In this document: positions 22,478 to 30,650 of the stretch, in pieces
Numbering within the stretch: position 1 is the first letter of the stretch
How the letters are laid out: each line of letters starts with the position of its first letter
Origin: Fibrobacter sp.
Lineage (GTDB): Bacteria; Fibrobacterota; Fibrobacteria; Fibrobacterales; Fibrobacteraceae
Assembly (NCBI GenBank): GCA_024689485.1
Contig: JAILDK010000089.1
Span: 1 to 44,927, forward strand
Length of the DNA: 44,927 nucleotides
Direction: 5' to 3'
The notes under the pieces: model-generated
The model's input: only the letters and a program-made list of their open reading frames with translations
The model's database searches: none
Told to the model about the DNA's origin: nothing
Position numbers and translations under genes: made by a program

Positions 22478-23656
22478 ATGAGCTCAAAAAAACAATTGAC
22501 TAAGAAAAAATCAATTCCTGAAAAAAAGACAGCGAAAAAAGCCGCACCTGAAAAAAAGGTGCAGTCGGTGAAAAAAGGCTCTCCGAAAAAGGCAGCTCCT
22601 GCTAAAAAAGTAGCGACTGTCAAAAAGTCGGCCCCGGCGAAGACCGCTCCGGTCAAAAAGGCTGCTCCTGCGAAAAAGTCTGCCACCAAGGCCGCTCCGA
22701 AGAAAGCCACCGTCGTCAAGAAGGCGACTTCGGTCAAAAAAGCGGCAACCGTAAAAAAGACGGCTTCGGTCAAAAAGGCCGCTCCGCAGACGAAAAAATC
22801 CGCAAAGTCCGCTGTCGAAAAAACAAAAGTTTCAGCGCAAGCATCTTCGACGCCGAAGAAGAATTCCGCCAAGGGAACTCCGGTGAAGACGAAGGGTGCT
22901 GCAAAGCCGAGTAATACGAAAAATTCTAAGAAGAACACGGAGACGAAGGTCAAACCGGTAAAACCGGTTGTCACGAAACCGACGAAGCCTACAAAGCCGG
23001 TGAAACCTGCTGCGCCTGTGAAACCGGTCAAGTCGACGAAGCCCGCTCCGCAGTCGGAAGTCAAGTCGGTAGAAGAAAAGCCGGTCGTGAAACCAGCTCC
23101 GGTGGTAAAGCCGGAAGTGGAAGTCAAGCCGGAACCGGAAGTCGTGGAAGAAGATGCGATTCTTCTTCGCGGCGGAGTCAAGATTACGAAGGTCGCTTTC
23201 TTCTTCGAAGATACCGAACAGGATTCTGCGGCGAAGAAAAAGGTTTCGGGTGCGGAAGCGGTTGAAAAGCCGACTGCCAGCATGCGTCACCGCGCTTCTC
23301 TTGCAGAAGAAACTCCGGAAGAACTTTATGCACGCGTGATTGCAGAACTCCAGGAAGAAAACCTGCGCTTTGCAAAGGAATGCTCCCGTCAGCTTTGCAC
23401 CAAGTGCTGCCGCAATCCGGTGGCTCCGGAATTCCGCGTCGACAAGGATCTCGGTTACTGCGAAGAATGTGCAGAAATCCTTGGCCTTGGAAGCTCGAAG
23501 GAAGCGCGTCATTTGAACTATCAGGCGAAGCTTCTCGGTGCAGATTCCTTGGACGAAGCCCGTGACGATGACGACTTTGAAGGCGCACCGTCTCAGCAGG
23601 AAATTGAAGAAGCTGATGAAGATCTGAACTTGGACGACGATTCCGATCTTCGCTAA
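22478..23656 (+). CDS. Histone H1-like basic protein with zinc-ribbon domain and acidic tail
   Basis: Protein of 392 aa in three parts. Residues 1 to about 220 are a Lys/Ala/Pro-rich, histone H1-like tail with repeated KKAAP, VKKA and KPVKP units. The middle contains an acidic segment, [12 protein letters not shown] and a helix ([20 protein letters not shown]). A C4-type zinc ribbon has Cys307, Cys310, Cys328 and Cys331 (CTKCC...CEEC), reminiscent of the DksA/TraR finger, then a helix and an Asp/Glu-rich tail. The N-terminus suggests DNA or RNA binding. I do not know a named family with this order. A strong terminator follows. Confidence 0.8.
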   Translation: MSSKKQLTKKKSIPEKKTAKKAAPEKKVQSVKKGSPKKAAPAKKVATVKKSAPAKTAPVKKAAPAKKSATKAAPKKATVVKKATSVKKAATVKKTASVKKAAPQTKKSAKSAVEKTKVSAQASSTPKKNSAKGTPVKTKGAAKPSNTKNSKKNTETKVKPVKPVVTKPTKPTKPVKPAAPVKPVKSTKPAPQSEVKSVEEKPVVKPAPVVKPEVEVKPEPEVVEEDAILLRGGVKITKVAFFFEDTEQDSAAKKKVSGAEAVEKPTASMRHRASLAEETPEELYARVIAELQEENLRFAKECSRQLCTKCCRNPVAPEFRVDKDLGYCEECAEILGLGSSKEARHLNYQAKLLGADSLDEARDDDDFEGAPSQQEIEEADEDLNLDDDSDLR

Positions 23657-23679
23657 TTTCGAACTTCTCAAGATTCTAA

Positions 23680-23722
23680 AAAGAAAGCCCGCGTGAAATC
23701 ACGCGAGCTTTCTTTTTTTTTT
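23680..23722. terminator. Bidirectional terminator between the H1-like gene and lexA
   Basis: AAAGAAAGC and CGCGTG pair with CACGCG and GCTTTCTTT around an AAAT loop, with one C/A mismatch. It is followed by a run of T on the plus strand and by T-rich DNA on the minus strand, so it can serve both converging genes. Confidence 0.85.
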
Positions 23723-23733
23723 GTTCGGATAAA

Positions 23734-24393
23734 TTAATTGATTTTGCGGAGAACGCCGATGACGCGGCCTGCGATCGAGAACTTGCGGTCTGGGTTGACG
23801 ATGATCGGCTGGTACTTCGGGTTCGCGGCGCGGAGTTCAATGTGGTCCGGCTGCGGCTGATAGTATTTCACAGTCGCTTCGTCGTCGACTTGGGCGATGA
23901 TGATTTCACCGCGTTCTGCAACAGTCTGGGAACGGGCGAAAACGAGGTCACCGTCGAAGATGCCCGCGTTGATCATGGAGTCGCCTTTGACATGGAGCGC
24001 GAAGACGTTCGGCTGGCTCGCGAGGAAGTCGCGGTCAACGGTCACGGTGCCTTCGATGTTCTGCACGGCGAGGATCGGGGTACCGGCTGCGACGCGTCCG
24101 ATGATAGGAACTTCAACCGTATTTTCGGAATTCGGAGTTTCTGCTGGGGCGCTTTGGGCCTTGGCGGATTCGTCCAAAATTTCGATGCCGCGGCTGAGTC
24201 TCGGGGCTCTGCGGATGTAGCCTTTCTTGATCAGGGCAGACAGAATGGAGCGGACTCCGTTCGTCGAAGAGATTCCGAATTTGTCTCCGATTTCGCGGAC
24301 GGTCGGCGGCATCTTTTCCTTTTCGGTGCAGGAGCGGATGTAGTCGTAGATTTCCTTCTGTCGATCGGTTAGCGGTTTTTGCGGCGTATCCAT
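23734..24393 (-). CDS. lexA: LexA repressor
   Basis: SOS repressor-protease of 219 aa. The N-terminal winged helix (1-70) contains [24 protein letters not shown] and [18 protein letters not shown]. The self-cleavage site is Ala103-Gly104 in GRVAAGTP. The catalytic pair is Ser139 (KGDSMI) and Lys176 (EATVKYY). A linker of about 20 residues rich in Ala/Pro/Ser separates the domains. GAGG 8 bases before the ATG serves as ribosome binding site. The promoter has a consensus -35 with operator-like GTGCAC next to the -10, fitting autoregulation. Confidence 0.95.
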   Translation of the reverse strand: MDTPQKPLTDRQKEIYDYIRSCTEKEKMPPTVREIGDKFGISSTNGVRSILSALIKKGYIRRAPRLSRGIEILDESAKAQSAPAETPNSENTVEVPIIGRVAAGTPILAVQNIEGTVTVDRDFLASQPNVFALHVKGDSMINAGIFDGDLVFARSQTVAERGEIIIAQVDDEATVKYYQPQPDHIELRAANPKYQPIIVNPDRKFSIAGRVIGVLRKIN

Positions 24394-24712
24394 ATAAGAC
24401 CTCGTTCTTTATAGTATAAAAATAGTGCACATCTGTTTAATTGTCAATAGGGGCACTGCACAAAAAAATTTTTGCAGGTTTTGCAACGATTTTGTGAGCA
24501 TTTTCGGCCGATTCGTTCTGTATTTATCTAAATTAGGCGTCGAAGTCGCACTTTTCTTTCGCCAGTTGGCGATTTTGCCCGTTTTTTGGGCCTTTTCACA
24601 TGGCCGTTGAGCTCCCAGGAGCGCTAGTAAATGGCCCCCGTCTCGCGACTTCCGCGGAAATTACGGTCCTTCCAGCCGCTTTCCGTGTCACCCTTTGATT
24701 GAGGTACTCTAA
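24394..24712. other. 319-base gene-free region: lexA promoter and long leader of the 24713 gene
   Basis: The left 60 bases hold the lexA promoter. The plus-strand part has possible -10 elements near 24522-24535. It then carries small hairpins: TCGCC-AGTT-GGCGA (24559-24572), GCCC-GTTTTTT-GGGC followed by CTTTTC (24577-24596, weak terminator-like), GCTC-CCAG-GAGC (24611-24622), and the palindrome TTCCGCGGAA (24650-24659). GAGG at 24701-24704 precedes the ATG. A short open frame at 24425-24610 looks accidental. No known RNA family was recognised. Confidence 0.4.
24419..24447 (-). promoter_or_regulatory. lexA promoter with candidate LexA operator half-site
   Basis: On the minus strand TTGACA (24447-24442) is followed by a 17-base spacer and TATTTT (24424-24419), the best sigma-70 promoter in the window. 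Inside the spacer TAAAC-AGAT-GTGCA resembles the LexA box TGCNC-N4-GTGCA that I recall being reported for Fibrobacter succinogenes. The right half is exact and the left half is degenerate (2 mismatches). Confidence 0.55.
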
Positions 24713-25411
24713 ATGGAATACATCACTCTCGTACTCGCCGTTATCACGGTGATCCTTGGAATCGTTATTCTTTCCAAGGTGAATAAGCTCATCACGATGC
24801 TTCATACTCCGATTGTCAAGCGTGTCTCGGACACCAATCTGAAGCCGAACCGTCATCCGGTTAGCGCTCAGGATATGGCTGCTCGTAACAATGACCGTCG
24901 CGATAATAATCGTAACAACGATCGTCGTGATCGCAACAACAATGCGAATAACAATGGCAATCGCCAGGAACGCAATAACAACCGCGATCGTAACAATGAT
25001 CGCAACGACCGCAATGACCGTCGTAACGATCGCCGCAATGGCCGTAACGAACGTCGTCGTGACTTCGCTGAAAAGACCGCTGAAGCACAGGCTCCGGTGG
25101 TTGAAGCTCAGGCTCCGGCAGCACCGGTCGCACCGGCTCCTGTCGCTGCTCCGGCTCCGGTCGAAGCTCCGGCTGCAGAAGCACCGCGTGCTGAAGCTCC
25201 GCGTGCAGAAGGTCGTCGTCCGCTTCCTCCGCGTGTTCAGGCAACGCTTCCGGAAACTCCGGCAGCTGCTCCGTCCGCTCCTGCTGCTCCGGCTGCAGAA
25301 CCGGAAGCCGTCGGTGCTGAATTCGATCCGTCGAAGGTCCGCTATGGCCGTCGCAACGTGATGAAGAAGCTCCCGGTGGAAGAAGATTCTGCTGAAGAAG
25401 CAAAGGCTTAA
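24713..25411 (+). CDS. Single-pass membrane protein with Asn/Asp/Arg-rich and Ala/Pro-rich disordered regions
   Basis: Protein of 232 aa. The N-terminal membrane helix is within residues 2-21 (YITLVLAVITVILGIVIL). A short basic segment follows, then about 60 residues made almost only of Asn, Asp and Arg (58-116, for example RNNDRRDRNNN). An Ala/Pro/Glu-rich linker (122-200) precedes a conserved-looking C-terminus (FDPSKVRYGRRNVMKKLPVEED). The Arg/Asn-rich part resembles RNA-binding disordered regions such as those of RNase E scaffolds. That is inference; no catalytic domain is present. The orphan gene has its own long leader and terminator. Confidence 0.75.
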   Translation: MEYITLVLAVITVILGIVILSKVNKLITMLHTPIVKRVSDTNLKPNRHPVSAQDMAARNNDRRDNNRNNDRRDRNNNANNNGNRQERNNNRDRNNDRNDRNDRRNDRRNGRNERRRDFAEKTAEAQAPVVEAQAPAAPVAPAPVAAPAPVEAPAAEAPRAEAPRAEGRRPLPPRVQATLPETPAAAPSAPAAPAAEPEAVGAEFDPSKVRYGRRNVMKKLPVEEDSAEEAKA

Positions 25412-25445
25412 TCGCCAGCGGATTCTAAACGCAATTTGCAAAAAA

Positions 25446-25472
25446 GGCTCGCAGAAATGCGGGCCTTTTTTT
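25446..25472 (+). terminator. Terminator after the 24713 gene
   Basis: GGCTCGCA-GAAA-TGCGGGCC forms an 8-bp stem with one G-U pair and a GAAA tetraloop, followed by seven T. Confidence 0.88.
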
Positions 25473-25497
25473 GTGCAGTAAACCTTTTTTGTGCAGT
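25466..25497 (+). repeat. Two copies of TTTTTTGTGCAGT, also found inverted near lexA
   Basis: TTTTTTTGTGCAGT is at 25466-25479 and TTTTTTGTGCAGT at 25485-25497. The 14-base form recurs exactly on the other strand at 24468-24455, upstream of the lexA promoter. The first copy overlaps the T-run of the terminator at 25446. Confidence 0.5.
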
Positions 25498-25503
25498 CAA
25501 AAA

Positions 25504-25530
25504 GAAAAGGCAACCGAGCGGTTGCCTTTC
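25504..25530 (-). terminator. Terminator of murA
   Basis: AAAGGCAACCG and CGGTTGCCTTT are perfect inverted arms (25506-25516 and 25519-25529). Read on the minus strand the hairpin is followed by CTTTTTG. It lies 29 bases past the murA stop. Confidence 0.75.
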
Positions 25531-25558
25531 ATTTGAAACAAAGTTTTTGAACTTCGGA

Positions 25559-26827
25559 TTAGGTCTGGTCGTTTAAACGGACAACCTTTCCGCCGAGCTT
25601 TGCCATCTTGGCTTCGAAGTCTTCGTAGCCGCGGTCCAGATGGTAAATGCGGCTGACGCGCGTTTCGCCGTCTGCGACAAGGCCTGCAATGACGAGGGCG
25701 GCTGCTGCACGCAGGTCCGAAGCCATCACCGGAGCGCCTTGGAGTTTTTCAACGCCCTTGATCGTTGCCGTGTTGCCTTCGAGAGAAATGTTTGCGCCGA
25801 GACGGTTCAATTCGGCGACGTGCTTAAAGCGGTCGATGTAAACGGTGTCGCGGATTTTGCTTTCGCCTGGAACGGTTGCAAGGACTGCCATCAGCGGAGC
25901 CTGCAGGTCGGTGGGGAAGCCCGGATACGGGACCGCTTCCACGTGGACCGGTTTCAGGTCGCGGCTCGAAGCGTCGACTTCTGCCCAGTCCTTTCCGGTG
26001 TGAACGATGCAGCCCATTTCTTCAAAGACGTCGAGGAGAGATTTGATATGGACCGGGTTGCACTTGGTCGCCTTGACTTTTCCGCGGCTGATGACCGCGC
26101 CGCAGAGGAAGGAGCCCGCTTCGATGCGGTCCGGAATCGTTTCGCTAAAGCCCGGATGCATTTCTTCGACACCGTGGATGACGAGGGAACGCGTTCCCTT
26201 GCCTTCGATGTTTGCGCCCATGCTCTGCAGCAAATCGACGAGGGAATCGATTTCCGGTTCGAGTGCTGCGTTTTCGAGAACGCTTGTTCCCTTGGCAAGA
26301 GTTGCCGCCATGAGAACGTTCACCGTTGCGCCGACGGAAGAAATCGGGAAGCGGAAATTGCCACCCGGAAGGCGACCGTTCGAAGTCGCTTCCACATAAC
26401 CGTGGGTCACTTCAATGTTTGCGCCGAGAGCTTCAAGGCCTTTCAAGTGCAGGTCCACAGGACGCGGACCCCAAGCGCATCCGCCCGGAAGCGAAACGCG
26501 GCAACGGCCAAAGCGCGCAACCAGAGGACCGAGAACGTAGAAGCTTGCACGCATAGTGCTCACGAGTTCGTACGGAGCTTCCAAATGGTTTGCACCGTGC
26601 GTGTCCACCTTGAATTCATGCGCGCCGCCGTCGATACGGCAACCGATGACGCGCAGCACATTCGACATTGTCTTCGTGTCGCGCAAATAGGGAACGTTTG
26701 TAATCGTGGTGACGCCGTCTGCAAGCATCGCCGCAGTCATCGTCGCGAGAACAGCATTCTTTGCCCCGGAAATTTCGACTTCGCCGTTAAGAGGCTTGCC
26801 GGTGGGGACTATCGAAAAGTAATCCAT
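25559..26827 (-). CDS. murA: UDP-N-acetylglucosamine 1-carboxyvinyltransferase MurA
   Basis: Protein of 422 aa catalysing the first committed step of peptidoglycan synthesis (enolpyruvyl transfer to UDP-GlcNAc). SGAKNAVLATMTAAML near the N-terminus, the catalytic Cys117 loop LPGGCAWGPRPVDLHL, and GFPTDLQAPLMAVLA are diagnostic. Cys rather than Asp at 117 implies the fosfomycin-sensitive form by family knowledge. It starts 5 bases after the GYF_2/RDD gene, with which it forms an operon, and ends at a hairpin terminator. Confidence 0.96.
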   Translation of the reverse strand: MDYFSIVPTGKPLNGEVEISGAKNAVLATMTAAMLADGVTTITNVPYLRDTKTMSNVLRVIGCRIDGGAHEFKVDTHGANHLEAPYELVSTMRASFYVLGPLVARFGRCRVSLPGGCAWGPRPVDLHLKGLEALGANIEVTHGYVEATSNGRLPGGNFRFPISSVGATVNVLMAATLAKGTSVLENAALEPEIDSLVDLLQSMGANIEGKGTRSLVIHGVEEMHPGFSETIPDRIEAGSFLCGAVISRGKVKATKCNPVHIKSLLDVFEEMGCIVHTGKDWAEVDASSRDLKPVHVEAVPYPGFPTDLQAPLMAVLATVPGESKIRDTVYIDRFKHVAELNRLGANISLEGNTATIKGVEKLQGAPVMASDLRAAAALVIAGLVADGETRVSRIYHLDRGYEDFEAKMAKLGGKVVRLNDQT

Positions 26828-26832
26828 ACAAA

Positions 26833-27639
26833 TTAATCCTTATTGAAATCTTTGTTCTCGTCGGAATCCGCATTCTTTTTGCGAACGTGAATCACCTGGG
26901 TGCGGGCGAAAAAGTCATGCAGGGCGCGCTTTTTCGGGTCGATTGCCGCGATGACGTAACCGATTCCGTAGAAGACGAGAGTCGCCTGGGTGAGCAGGCT
27001 AAAAATGTAGCGGACAAGCGCACCGGAAATCTTGAGCTTAGAGCCGTCGGCGCGTTCGATTTTCAAATGCAACAAGAACTTTCCCGGAGTCGCCGAAAGG
27101 AATCCGTTGAAACCGACAAAGTAAAGGGTCTGGATTACAAACCAGAGAACGAACAGATCCGTCATGCCCGGAATTGACATGAACTCATTGCTGAGATTCG
27201 CCGCCATCGGATCTGCGGAATACTTGTCGATAAACGCGTTGGAGGCTTCGACGACCGCGTTGAAGTCAATCAGGTTTGCCCAGTCGAGAAGGTGAACTCC
27301 CAGTTCCCAGAGCATCGCGATGATGAACCAGTCGATGATGATGGCGCCTGCGCGAACAAAGAAGCCAGCGAAGGTCTTCTTCTGAAATTCCTCGATGCGT
27401 TCTTTTAAGATCGCTTCGACGGTTTCGCGGAGCATGCGCTCGTCTTCTTCGGAATGACTTGCGACTTCGGCGTCGAGCGCTTCTTTCCAAGTAATCCAGT
27501 TCTCGAGGCCTTTATGCCAGACGAGGGTGTTTTCGTGAATCTGCTGCTTGCTGTGCAGCATCTGTAAATCTTCGAAACTGACCGGACCTTGACGGCGGTC
27601 GCCTTCTAGGATGCTTTCATCAATGTAAAACCAATTCAT
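26833..27639 (-). CDS. GYF_2 plus RDD-family membrane protein
   Basis: Protein of 268 aa. The N-terminal 55 residues look like a GYF_2 domain (WFYIDE...QGPVSFEDLQMLHSK...LVWHKGLENWITW). A charged helix (60-90) precedes an RDD membrane domain: FAGFFVRAGAIIIDWFIIAML, a second hydrophobic pair, SATPGKFLLHLKIERADGS, and a final helix ending in DPKKRALHDFFARTQVI. RDD proteins are small polytopic membrane proteins of mostly unknown transport-like role, and GYF_2 domains are thought to bind peptides. It is the first gene of the murA operon, divergent from rapA across 40 bases. Confidence 0.85.
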   Translation of the reverse strand: MNWFYIDESILEGDRRQGPVSFEDLQMLHSKQQIHENTLVWHKGLENWITWKEALDAEVASHSEEDERMLRETVEAILKERIEEFQKKTFAGFFVRAGAIIIDWFIIAMLWELGVHLLDWANLIDFNAVVEASNAFIDKYSADPMAANLSNEFMSIPGMTDLFVLWFVIQTLYFVGFNGFLSATPGKFLLHLKIERADGSKLKISGALVRYIFSLLTQATLVFYGIGYVIAAIDPKKRALHDFFARTQVIHVRKKNADSDENKDFNKD

Positions 27640-27679
27640 AAGTCGTTTCTAAATCTACAAAAATGCTAACTTGCGCATT

Positions 27680-30628
27680 ATGAGTACATTCCAAATCGGT
27701 CAGCGTTATATCAGTGAACAAGAACCTGAACTGGGTGTGGGTCGAGTTCAGAAAATTGAGTTCAAGAACATCACGATCGAATTCCCTGCTGTGAAGCAGT
27801 CTCGAATCTATCGCACGACTGCAGCTCCCATCAAGCGTTACCTTTTGACGATTGGCGAAAATGCCAAGAATGAAAAGGGAACGAGCTTTGCTGTTGAAAA
27901 CATCCGCATGGATAACGGCCTTGCCATTTACTTGGGCCGTGGCGGACGTGAAATGAAGGAATCGGATTTGAGCCCGAAGGCCGCTCCGCGTGTTTCCGAT
28001 ATCTTTTCTCAGTTGATCCGCGGTAACTGCGCCGACAATAAGGAGTTCGTGCGTCGTGAAATGGCGAATGAACTTTCTTGCGAATGGCAGCGTTCCTCGG
28101 TGCGCGGCATGATCGGTCCGCGTGTGAACCTGATTCCGCACCAGTATTACCTTTGCAGACGTGCCTGCACTTCCAGTGCGATTCCGCGTTTGATGCTTTC
28201 CGATGAAGTCGGTCTGGGCAAGACGATCGAAGCCGGTATGATCTGGCATTCCTTGCGCAGCACGGGCCGCATTACGCGTACGCTCATCCTTGTGCCGGAA
28301 TCGTTGAAGCACCAGTGGATGACGGAAATGTACCGCCGCTTTAACCACGTCTTCACCTTGGTGGATGAAGGCTATATCCGCAGCTTCCTCGAAAGCGGTA
28401 TGCACGAAAGCGACAATCCGAATCCGTTCAACCAGGCGAACGATGTGATTTGCACGATTGAATTCGTGATGAGTCAGCCGGCTGTGACGCAGGATTTTTT
28501 GAGCGCCGAATGGGATCTGACGATTGTCGACGAAGCGCACCACTTGGTCTGCGAAGACGACTTTACGAGTAAGGAATATCTGCTCGTGAATTCGATCACG
28601 ACTCGCACCAAGGGCCTTTTGCTTTTGACGGGTACGCCGCTTCAGCTGCAACCGGAATCGCACTTCAACCGCTTGAAAATGCTCGATCCGGCACGCTTTA
28701 CCGATTACCAGGAATTTTTGAAGGACGAAGAATCTTACCGCAAGATTGTGCGCGACCTTTCGAAGCTCCAGGTGGAATCGGAAGAACCGATGACCTGGGA
28801 CGACTTGAACGAAGTGCTCCCGAAAAATTCTCCGATCCGTGAATGGCTCTCCAAGGAAAATTCCCGTGAGATGACCGCCGCAGAATGGGTGCGTCGCATT
28901 GTCGATGCTCTCGGTACAGGCTCTGTCGTGTTCCGCAACACGCGCCGCAGCGTAGGCGGATTCCCGAAACGCGAACTGCACGAAGTGGAACTGAAGCCGG
29001 TTCCGGAGTACAGAGCGCTCGTGGAAAAGGCAAGCGAAGCGGATCCGGATCATTCGTTCGACATTCTCGTGGACGGTCTTTTGATTACCAAGTACAAGTC
29101 CACTTGGAACATGGATGAACGCATCCCTTGGCTGCTCGAATTTTTGAAGGAACATTTGAAGGACAAGGTCCTTCTCATTTGCGAACATCCGGATGTGGTG
29201 AACGCTCTTGCCAGTGTTCTCGCCGAAGAAATCGGTGAAAATTCGTATGTGACCTTTACCGAAGACATGACGATTCTCGCCCGTGACCGTGCAGCGGCAA
29301 GCTTTGCCGATGAACGCGGTCCGATGCTCATGATCGCTTCGGAAATCGGTTCGGAAGGCCGTAACTTCCAGTTCAGCCACGATTTGATTTTGTTCGATCT
29401 TCCGCTCGACGCCGCTCTTGTGGAACAGCGTATTGGACGTTTGGACCGTATCGGTCAGACGCAGACGATCCGTGTGCATGTGCCGTATGTGAAGGGCAGT
29501 GCGCAGGAAGTGATCTTCCACTGGTACAATGAAGGCCTCGGTGCATTCGGTGCGCCTCTCATGAGCGGTGGTGAACTCTTCCTCAAGTACACGGAAACTT
29601 TGATTGCGGCGATGGCCGATCCGAAGCACAAGCTTTCGAAGTTCATGAAGGAAACGATTCCGCTGGTGCAGAAAGACAGCGAAATGCTCCGCAAGAACAT
29701 TGAAAAGGGTCGCGATAAACTTTTGGAATTCAACTCGCGCGATCCGCAAGTTTCGAAGCAGATCACGGACGAAATTCGAAACATCGACGCCGATGAACGT
29801 TTGCAGAATTTGATGATCGATACGCTCATGGCTGCAGGCGTGGAAGTGGAAAAGGGTTACGTTCCGACGAGCATGATTTTCCGCGCAGGCTCTCAGGTCG
29901 AAGGCGGTACGATTCCGGGACTTCCGACTCGCACGATGCTCGACAAGACGCTTGCCGCAGGCCCGAAGGACGGCTCGGAAAAGTCGGACGACGGAGCTGG
30001 CGAACTCACCGGTACGTTTGACCGTACCGTGGCGATGCAGCACGATGAAATTTCGTTCTTGAGCTTTGAACATCCGCTTGCACAGGGCGTAATCGATATG
30101 GCGACTGCTTCGGGCAAGGGCCTTACCGCTTGCGTCATTTGGGACGATGCCGGTTCGAAGGACATGCTCATGCAGTATAACTTTGTCGTGGAACCGTCTG
30201 TGCCTGCCGCATGGGGCCTTTCGAGTCTCGCCGGTCCGGAATTCATTCGCGTACTGGTCGATTCCCAGGGCAAGGATTGCTCGGATCGTTTGGAAGCGAT
30301 GGACAAGGGCAAAATGCGCAACGCAAATGTGCCGCAGAAGGTACCTGTGGTCACTGAAAAACTGCGCTACTTCGCCAGTACGGGCCATGCCCTCGCCAAG
30401 CGTATCGCTACGCAAAAGATGGAAGCGATTGCCGCGGAATCTGCGAAGAAGGTGGAAGAACGCGCCGAACAGGAATATCAGCGTATGAACCACTTGCTGA
30501 CTTTGCGCGGCAAGGCTCAGAACAGCGCCCTCCTCGATCATCTCCGTAAAAACGTGGCTCTTCACAAGAAGGCCGCATTAAACCCGCAGCTCCGTCTGGA
30601 TTCTATCCGTCTTCTCGTCTGCCGCTAA
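27680..30628 (+). CDS. rapA: RNA polymerase-associated Swi2/Snf2 ATPase RapA
   Basis: Protein of 982 aa. The N-terminal Tudor-like domain begins FQIGQRYISEQEPELGVGRV, closely matching RapA/HepA. Helicase motif I is DEVGLGKTIEAG with Lys181, motif II is DEAHH, and motif III is LLLTGTPLQL. Motif VI is EQRIGRLDRIGQ. A long C-terminal region with FLSFEHPLAQGVIDM follows, as in RapA. The enzyme recycles RNA polymerase. The ATG at 27680 is used rather than an in-frame TTG at 27671. TAACTT 7 bases before it may be the -10. proB follows after 22 bases. Confidence 0.93.
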   Translation: MSTFQIGQRYISEQEPELGVGRVQKIEFKNITIEFPAVKQSRIYRTTAAPIKRYLLTIGENAKNEKGTSFAVENIRMDNGLAIYLGRGGREMKESDLSPKAAPRVSDIFSQLIRGNCADNKEFVRREMANELSCEWQRSSVRGMIGPRVNLIPHQYYLCRRACTSSAIPRLMLSDEVGLGKTIEAGMIWHSLRSTGRITRTLILVPESLKHQWMTEMYRRFNHVFTLVDEGYIRSFLESGMHESDNPNPFNQANDVICTIEFVMSQPAVTQDFLSAEWDLTIVDEAHHLVCEDDFTSKEYLLVNSITTRTKGLLLLTGTPLQLQPESHFNRLKMLDPARFTDYQEFLKDEESYRKIVRDLSKLQVESEEPMTWDDLNEVLPKNSPIREWLSKENSREMTAAEWVRRIVDALGTGSVVFRNTRRSVGGFPKRELHEVELKPVPEYRALVEKASEADPDHSFDILVDGLLITKYKSTWNMDERIPWLLEFLKEHLKDKVLLICEHPDVVNALASVLAEEIGENSYVTFTEDMTILARDRAAASFADERGPMLMIASEIGSEGRNFQFSHDLILFDLPLDAALVEQRIGRLDRIGQTQTIRVHVPYVKGSAQEVIFHWYNEGLGAFGAPLMSGGELFLKYTETLIAAMADPKHKLSKFMKETIPLVQKDSEMLRKNIEKGRDKLLEFNSRDPQVSKQITDEIRNIDADERLQNLMIDTLMAAGVEVEKGYVPTSMIFRAGSQVEGGTIPGLPTRTMLDKTLAAGPKDGSEKSDDGAGELTGTFDRTVAMQHDEISFLSFEHPLAQGVIDMATASGKGLTACVIWDDAGSKDMLMQYNFVVEPSVPAAWGLSSLAGPEFIRVLVDSQGKDCSDRLEAMDKGKMRNANVPQKVPVVTEKLRYFASTGHALAKRIATQKMEAIAAESAKKVEERAEQEYQRMNHLLTLRGKAQNSALLDHLRKNVALHKKAALNPQLRLDSIRLLVCR

Positions 30629-30650
30629 AATTACTTTGTAAGGTATTCCA

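Noticed and set aside
22984-23130. The KP/VKP codon repeats in the H1-like gene as a CRISPR or other DNA repeat array
   Set aside because: Units are short, irregular and in frame with the protein. They are coding low-complexity sequence without spacers.
22444-23283. An in-frame N-terminal extension of LepA of 280 codons rich in Phe, Thr, Gly and Ala
   Set aside because: It is the opposite strand of the Lys/Ala/Pro-rich H1-like gene, whose AAG/AAA, GCT and CCG codons cannot give stops in that frame. LepA is complete and of normal length from 22443.
24425-24610. A 61-codon open frame in the lexA-24713 interval
   Set aside because: It starts inside the lexA promoter, has no ribosome site and has a Phe/Cys-rich composition typical of AT-rich noncoding DNA.
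25466-25497. LexA boxes at the TTTTTTGTGCAGT repeats
   Set aside because: GTGCA is present, but the nine bases upstream are mostly T, so the TGCNC half of the recalled box is missing. Kept only as an unexplained repeat.
27620-30565. A 981-codon open frame antisense to rapA
   Set aside because: rapA has clear helicase motifs over the whole length. The antisense product has no recognisable domain and a skewed composition.
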